Shown piece after piece: positions 58,061 to 64,000 of a DNA stretch of 64,000 nt. The translations under genes were made by a program, and so were the position numbers. Each line of letters starts with the position of its first letter. Position 1 is the stretch's first letter. The notes under the pieces were generated by a model, which saw only the letters and a program-made list of their open reading frames with translations, was not told the origin of the DNA and searched no databases. This DNA is from Endomychus coccineus. Lineage: Eukaryota > Arthropoda > Insecta > Coleoptera > Endomychidae. The stretch lies in assembly GCA_958510875.1 (NCBI GenBank), contig OY294069.1, forward strand, positions 179,907,112-179,971,111. The letters are read 5' to 3'.

Positions 58061-58299
58061 GAAAAATTATCAGTATTAATATCCCTAGGACACTGATAAT
58101 AGACGAGATAATTGTATGACAATCGAAAGCTCATTCCTTTGTTACCAAGCTACGAGCTTGATAAATTTGTCATAAGATTATGAGGCATTTGTCAATGTCC
58201 GAGAAACGTTCGGCGAAAAATTAGAAAAAAAAATTATAACTCAACACAACGAAACATTTATTTATTTATTAAAAGTACAGTTAGTGAAAGTACAATTAT

Positions 58300-59053
58300 T
58301 AAAATTTAACTTAACATTAGATTCGATATTTATGATCTTGTGGTGTTCGTGATCGAGATTTAAGTATGGTTTTATAGAATTTTGATTGCTATGACCGGTA
58401 ATTTTCAGCAATTGTTGTTCTTCTTCACCATTTTTTGACCAATTCGCTAACAGCAGTTGATCTATTCGAGTGATTTGTTATCTTTTTGTTCTTTACATTC
58501 AAGCCAATTGCCTCAGCAGCAGATTTAGTCCATCCATTTATTGATTTCATCCAACAGGTACATTACCATACCATTTGTCCGTTTCATTTTTCCAGTGTCG
58601 ATTTGGTTTTAAGAACAGTCGTGGTGAGGTAATATTGTCGCCTCGTTTTGATATCAGCTTATGAAAAAGACGTACAGGGCAGCTTTGTCTTTTACTATTG
58701 GAAACCAACCATTTACTACTTGTACAGCTTTTAGAACCACCTTGGCACGTTTTATTGAACATCGGATTGTATTCAATGCGATTTGTTGGAGAGTCACCGT
58801 TATTTTTAAAAATCCACCAGACGAGCACTCCTTCTCTCCACGCTAATTCTACAGTAGCACTATGGTAAAATTTATGCATAACACCTTCAGGAGTATTTTC
58901 ATCCCATAGCAATATTATTTTGTTAACTTCAGACAAATTTAACGAAACTGAACTGGACTTACGTTTACATGGATCTGCTTGTAGTTTCTTCCTTATTGCA
59001 TCGCGGGCATCTCGGGCTGGTTTAAATACTATACTGTTAAACGGGTCATTCAT
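58300..59053 (-). pseudogene. Crypton-type tyrosine recombinase (DUF3504), decayed
   Basis: Minus strand. 59053-58547 is open for 168 codons: TPEGVMHKFYHSATVELAWR (region of the first catalytic Arg), NRIEYNPMFNKTCQGG, SKWLVSNSKRQSCPVRLFHK, LISKRGDNITSPRLFLKPN and WYGNVPVG, the order seen in ZMYM2/QRICH1/KIAA1958-type domains that derive from Crypton transposons. After a shift the C-terminus continues: TKSAAEAIGLNVKNKKITNH then SNRSTAV (the H-x-x-R pair at 58472-58461), and after another shift LLKITGHSNQNSIKPYLNLD with the GHS block and the catalytic Tyr (58366-58364). All C-terminal catalytic positions are thus visible, in broken frames. Terminal repeats are not expected and none were found. 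It lies between the two inverted G-rich arrays. Confidence 0.8.
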
Positions 59054-59124
59054 TATAGTATTTTCTCACCCATGAGAGTGTATTATAGCGCAGTCCATTA
59101 TTTTTCCATACTTACTCCTTATGA

Positions 59125-59335
59125 AATTTGGGAAAATACCAAAATTTCAAGTGGTCGGACCTTACCTATGAAACCTTTCATATTCATGCTCGGGATCACC
59201 ACCAACAGCACCCTCCCATGGGATGACCAAGTGAGATCCATTGGTAAAACCTCTTCAAGAACACTCGGTTTTCTATTCCGTGCCAAGATCTACTTTACAT
59301 CCCAGCAGCTCCTCATAATCTACCCATTCGTCTGA
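59125..59335 (+). pseudogene. CR1/Jockey-type LINE fragment, C-terminal region
   Basis: Plus strand: LGITTNSTLPWDDQVRSIGK then TSSRTLGFLFRAKIYFTSQQLLIIY, the 'I...L.W..H......A...LGFL.R......Q....Y' block after the RT. Open but short; both ends truncated. Confidence 0.75.
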
Positions 59336-60100
59336 TAGATGATAGATTTCTTTTGCGAAGCTTGAGCACTGGAACAAAACTTCAATCAATCTATGAAAAT
59401 CAATTAGCCATAGAATAGTTGATAGAGGAATAATAGCTCCATTCTATTTTATTCATTACGAAATCGACTACACTCATTCTCATTTGACTTATATCGAATA
59501 TTCATTTTTTCGATAGAGATGAATCAAATATAATTAACAATTCCCAGTGTGGTTTGTCACAAAAAAGAAATCGCGAGTTTGCTAGTCCTGCAAACCCACG
59601 ACGCCAATTATCACAATTTCAAATGAAAACCGTAAAATTTCTACGAATCCCGTAAACCGATTGCCAATAATAAAAGCCACATTGCAGGTTTCAATCCATC
59701 AAACGGAATATCCTGGGAATTATATGAGAAATTCCAGCTACTTCTAAGCCAATAATGGAGCGCGGCACGAAAATATAACCGGGCGATATTTGATTCGATA
59801 TTTTATTGGCTAGACTCTCCGAATTGAGCACTTACGGAAACGTCTGCGATTTAGAAAATTAAATAAGAGGTCAGGTCAGGGTCTATTTACTCGAACCGGA
59901 TGAAAACTTGTGACATAAGCAACTAAAAATAAAAGCAAGAAGAATTTTCATCGATTCTGGTTGATGTCTTCCTTTCTTCCACAGTAATATTCAATCGTTT
60001 CGAAACCACAGTAACTTTGTTGTTCATTCCAACAACATCATCCAATTTCTTTCCACTATTTTTTGTGGTAGTATCAATTGTAAATTACATCATCCTTCAC
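59336..60100. other. no gene or element recognised
   Basis: AT-rich sequence without recognisable content. Confidence 0.5.
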
Positions 60101-60260
60101 CATGAAGCTAATCTGAGAAATCGTCAATGTTAGATTGAATATAGATCTGGACCTAAAATTGATCCTTGAGGTACTCCATGATTAATAGATTCTGATTCTG
60201 ATTGAATTTTGTTGTATAGCATATTATTTTGTACATGAATATAGTATGTTGTTATTGCAC
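60101..60260 (-). pseudogene. LINE reverse-transcriptase motif fragment
   Basis: Minus-strand codons at 60178-60141 read GVPQGSILGPDLY, the conserved palm motif of CR1/Jockey-type RTs. Almost nothing else of the element is readable. Confidence 0.65.
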
Positions 60261-60389
60261 CAGATTTTCATTTTTATTCCATTTAATATTTTATTAAAAC
60301 AATTTTAAGGCAAGCTTCATGCCAACACCCAATGAAAATGATCTAGCTCAGTATCAAAAAATTCATAAATTATTACTCTACTTTAAATA

Positions 60390-61130
60390 GGAACACCTCT
60401 AATTATCATAAACTTCCAAATTATCGACCTATAGCCTTGTTATCGAATAGAGGTAAAATAGTAAAAAAAATTATATATAAAAGACGTAGAATGGCTTCCC
60501 CCATCAGAATAACTATAGCAGTATATGGCAAGATCCTAACAAGTAAAGTGGAATCAGAATACAGGGATATGGAAGTAGAAGAACAAGTAGGATTTTGTGC
60601 AGAAAGATCCAGAGTAGACCACCTATTCTGTGTCACCCAACTACTGGAGAAGAAGAAGCTTACAATCAAGAAACCCATCTGGTGTTTGTGCACTTGAAAG
60701 AAGCATACGACGTATTCCACAAAATAAACTATGGGGAGCATTAGAAAGAACGAACATCAGCGTAACCATAATAAAAGCGATTAGAAGCAACTGCAAAAAT
60801 CAAGATGGGACAACGAGTGTCAAGGGGCTTCACAATCAGTAAGAGGCTTAAACAATGCTGTTGCCTATCTACGACTTTGTTCAAAATATACTTAGAACAA
60901 GCACTAAAACAGTGGAAAAGAAAATGATAAAACATGAGAATACCCATAAAGGATAACATATACACACTATGCTTCGCAGACGATCAAATAGTAATGGCAC
61001 AAGATTAAGCACGATATTGAATACATGACCAGAAAGCTCATAGAAGAATACAGCAAATGGGGCCTGGAAGTCAATATACAGAAAACGGCGTACATGTGTG
61101 TGGGAGGACAACAAGAGACACTTTGGTGGT
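60390..61130 (+). pseudogene. two LINE reverse transcriptases fused in a decayed copy
   Basis: 60405-60485 reads KLPNYRPIALLSNRGKIVKK, the first motif of a CR1-like RT. From about 60490 the text changes to another LINE type: YGKILTSKVESEYRDMEVEE, QVGFCAERSRVDHLFCVTQL, then (shifted) IPQNKLWGALERTNISVTII, GLKQ(G)-like codons, and YTLCFADDQIVMAQD (60959-61006) with the catalytic FADD, followed by EYSKWGLEVNIQKTAYMCVG. The second type resembles RTE/L1-like elements. Frame broken at least four times. Confidence 0.75.
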
Positions 61131-61969
61131 GAACACTGGAAAATTTGTTGAGGGAAATAAGAGAAAATCGATAACAAATAACTATTTTAATAATAATGAT
61201 TTGTTTTGGGTAGTGAAATCCGTCCTTGCGTTTCCCGGGAAAAATGCATTACGTTTTCCCCGTTGTCCCATATACATTGACAATTAAAAAAACGTTGGCC
61301 GGTTCTAATCTATAACAAACAATTTCACGCTGTGACGTTTTACATTTCAGCAATCTAGATTAGAATTATCGCAGCTTTTTTCAGGTTGGCATAATAAGGT
61401 CGTCTCTAATCGGTTACAGTATCAGTATATTGAGGGTAAAGAAGTAGGTCAGGCTCGACGACACGAAGCAAATATTTAAACTGCAATCTTTAAATAAAAA
61501 TTTCGCGTAACTTCGAACAACATTTAAAATGTAGCAGAAACGACTAATGTACACATTGAAGAGCTAATTGCTTCGTTTTATGACTTTTATTGTAATTTCT
61601 ATGAATCGGTAAAAGGAACGAGGTTAACTAAACAAATTAGCAAATATTTGCAGAAAAATAGTTAATACTGTTTAAACAAATCGGAAGTTGGGTTTCATGC
61701 TGTAAGTAAATATACGTCGTGCGCTGAAATATTCCAGAGACGTATTGACGTTTATTGGGCTAAGCCACAGTTTGGCACCCCCTAACCTATAAAACATCAA
61801 CTTCTCTAACTTCTCCTCGATCTTCTACTTTCCTATACCCCTCACTATCGATCACCACTTGCGCTTATTCTCCATTTGACATGTTTCAAAAATTCTCCCA
61901 TAAATAAGGACGGAGTGAGGGTTAGCCGAACAGAGTCGCTTGTTGAATCGTGTTATATCCACTTGAAAT
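61131..61969. other. no gene or element recognised
   Basis: Intronic sequence with a slightly less AT-rich patch at 61740-61870. Confidence 0.5.
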
Positions 61970-62595
61970 ATAGACACAAACTAGATATGATGCTCGAAAT
62001 TTACGGGCAAAAAAAATGTCTGCATCGAAAAATGCATTTTTCATGTGCTATTTTCGATGCAAATTAAAAAAATTTATTATTCGGTAATACATTGTGAAAA
62101 TCAACCCAATTTTGTTACTAGGAGGTTTTTGGAGTCGCTGAACACGAATATGATGTCAGAAAAACCATATAATGTACCTGGGGACCAGGAAGCCTAGTTG
62201 TGAGGGTCACCCACGAGGTTTTCTCGAAATATGCTTGGAAATTGAACCAAAATGTTTACTCGGGGGGTTTTCGAGATCGCTGAACACGATTCTGATATTG
62301 AAAAAATTCCCCAAAATACTTGGAGGCCAGGGTGTCCTGGTTTTTATGTAAGTGCAACGAATCTGGTTACTCAGGGGTTTTAAAAATCCATATGATGTAC
62401 CTGGAAACCAGGAAGTCCTGGTTATGAGGGTAATTTACGAGGTTTATTCGAAATTTGCTCAGAAATTGAATGAAAATATTTACTGGGGGGTTTTCGAGCT
62501 CGCTGAACACGATTCTGTTATTGAAAAAAGTCCAAAATATTCCTGGAGGCCAGGGTGTCCTGGTTGTCTAGGTCATCTGTTGAACAGGTGGGTCA
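61970..62595 (+). repeat. G-rich repeat array, plus orientation
   Basis: A 5' hairpin ('tgcatcgaaaaatgcatttttc') is followed by alternating units. A units: 'ggaggtttttggagtcgctgaacacgaat...tacctggggaccaggaagcctagttgtgagggtcacc'. B units: 'ggggggttttcgagatcgctgaacacgattctg...ggaggccagggtgtcctgg'. Order A-B-A-B with about 240 bases per pair. The open frame 62352-62606 reads through it and is not a gene. Confidence 0.8.
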
Positions 62596-63000
62596 GTTCT
62601 GAATGAAATTATGATTTTAAAAGTTTTAAAAGAAATAAATGAAATTGGTTGTACGATGAAGATAATGAATTTATGTATTGTCGATATGATAAAATATGAT
62701 AAGAATTGATGGACAAGTAAGTGAATTTTCATAAATAAAATTGATTTTATCATAAAATTGACGAATTTAAATTAATTCCATATATAAAAATTTCTATGAT
62801 TAAATAGAATAATAATAATATTTTGAGGGAAAAGATTTTTGAAAAAAAAAGTGTAATATACATTTTTTCCATTTAATAGATTAAGATTTTTCTCAATAAA
62901 TGTATTATTTTACATGACAATTATTTTAGTCATTGAATTTAATGAATTTTCTGCAGTTATTTGTTTTTCTTATTGTCATATATATGTGTCTATATTTATA
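62596..63000. other. AT-rich spacer
   Basis: Very AT-rich; the first 29 codons of the long frame beginning at 62914 fall here and look like chance read-through before the LINE. Confidence 0.6.
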
Positions 63001-64000
63001 TCAAAAGTAGTTCCATTGCACAAAAAGGGTGACACAAACAGGGCCGAAAATTATCGCCCTAAATCACTCCTTCCCACTTTTTCCAAAGTTATTGAAAAAA
63101 TTATACGTCAGCAAATGATAGAATATTTTGAAACAAGATCTCTTCTTTCTCAGTTCCAATTTGGCTTAAGAAAGAACAAAAACACCATTGATGCCATTTT
63201 ACATTTCATTCAATCAACTCTTGATTGCTTTGAACTAGGGTTACACTCAGCATCTATTTTCTTAGATCTCTCAAAGGCCTTTGACTGTGTCTCTCACCCG
63301 ATGCTACTGAGCAAACTGGAGAAATATGGTTTTGTTGGAAAAAGCTTAGATCTGATTAAATCCTATCTGTCAAATCGATATTTCAAACTATTTGTAAACG
63401 GCGGGTACTCGGAGGGGTCGTTGGTGGATGTGGGGGTGCCACAGGGCTCTATAATTGGGCCCTTGTTGTTTCTCATATTCATCAACGATCTCCCCGACTA
63501 CTTGCCAGATGCAGTTGTTGAACTTTTTGCGGACGACAATACCATGTCAGTTTCCGATGCTAACGAGGATAATGTGACGGCTCTGGGAGTCGAGGGCCTG
63601 TGAGTGCTTCTCGGCAAATCAACTAGCCATTAATCAAGAAAAGACTATAAAACTTATGTTTACTCTGAAACACACCACAGTACAGATTGACAAAGGTGCA
63701 CACGCCAAATTTTTGGGCATTTTTGTTGACGTAAGCCTAAAATGGTCAGTTCATATAGATCATCTTGCAGGTATATTAAAAAAAAAACTATTTGTCTTAA
63801 GGAATTATTCCAATTCACTATCCACCAATGTACTGCGTACCACTTACTTTGCAACTTTTGAATCCCATAGCTCTGAAGTGGGGAGGATTTTTAGGTTACA
63901 AAGGCAAGCCATTAGAATCCTGGGGAATAAAGGCTACAGAGAATGTTGAAAAAGCACTTTCAAAGATCTAAAAATTTTTAACTTTTCCATGTCTACTTAT
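63001..64000 (+). pseudogene. CR1/Jockey-type LINE, cut by the window edge
   Basis: 5'-truncated near 63001 (SKVVPLHKKGDTNRAENYRP). The RT is open to 63603 and has all main motifs: SKVIEKIIRQQM, FGLRKNKNTIDA, IFLDLSKAFDCVSHPM (first Asp), GVPQGSIIGPLLFLIFINDL and ELFADDNT (63526-63537; FADD instead of YADD). A shift after LGVEG starts a second frame (63656-63949) with KFLGIFVDVSLKWSVHIDHL and LKKKLFVLRN; a deletion removes the 'Y....WG' block before RLQRQAIRIL. It is the best-preserved RT in the window, but inactive because of the shift and deletion. Confidence 0.88.

Noticed and set aside
62352..62606. 84-codon frame
   Set aside because: Entirely within the tandem G-rich repeat units, so the frame is a by-product of the repeat.
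13013..64000. Possible downstream dnc exons (rest of UCR2 and catalytic domain)
   Set aside because: Looked for the FKRMLN block and the catalytic histidine motifs by eye in all plus-strand frames and found none.
1..64000. CRISPR arrays, tRNA and rRNA genes
   Set aside because: No regularly spaced identical repeats of CRISPR type, and no convincing tRNA or rRNA sequence was seen; this is eukaryotic DNA.

Overview
The window is insect nuclear DNA: AT-rich, intron-dominated and packed with decayed transposable elements. Three short spliced exons on the + strand are unmistakable: 6903-7004, 8741-8805 and 12900-13012. Together they read in one continuous frame across three GT-AG junctions and encode the end of UCR1, the linker and the start of UCR2 of a long-form PDE4 cAMP phosphodiesterase, the orthologue of Drosophila dunce (dnc). 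No catalytic-domain exon was found, so everything from 13013 to the window end (about 51 kb) is most simply read as one dnc intron, and 1-6902 as intron or 5' flank. The mix of elements suggests an insect, but the order cannot be fixed from this sequence.

1-13 kb: satellite-like units (3.0-3.66 kb), Penelope-like element (PLE) tails, a decayed MULE transposase antisense in the first dnc intron, and in the second intron an RNase H-type LINE 3' end and a head-to-head PLE pair. 13-24 kb: a PLE reverse-transcriptase fragment 0.3 kb after the third exon, irritans-type mariner remnants, a PLE GIY-YIG endonuclease fragment, one structurally complete Tc1/mariner element with 29-bp perfect TIRs (19345-20657), and a large inverted repeat built from a second PLE family (22530-22891). 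24-34 kb: a CR1-like LINE, several RNase H-type LINE pieces and a 145-bp palindrome. 34-42 kb: AT-rich diverged repeats around a Ty3/gypsy integrase remnant, a palindromic MITE, a 509-bp tandem duplication of a mariner end, and a mariner/LINE junction. 42-46 kb: PLE reverse transcriptases arranged head-to-tail behind a PLE tail, a less AT-rich island with a perfect CRE octamer, and another PLE endonuclease. 46-64 kb: LINE pieces, an approximately 776-bp TIR element, an unexplained 81-codon open frame, two inverted arrays of a GGGGGTTTTTGG-type repeat that bracket about 5 kb, a decayed Crypton tyrosine recombinase inside that bracket, and a CR1/Jockey-like LINE running off the right edge.

The only supported host gene is dnc. 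Its product would hydrolyse cAMP, and UCR1/UCR2 are the known regulatory module of long PDE4 forms. Everything else is mobile DNA in various states of decay, apart from a few open frames that could not be assigned. The most interesting leads are the Crypton recombinase remnant, the hammerhead-like cores shared by separate PLE-type repeat families, the PLE head-to-tail arrangement, the unassigned open frame at 52.9-53.1 kb, and a cluster of CRE octamers in introns of a cAMP phosphodiesterase gene.
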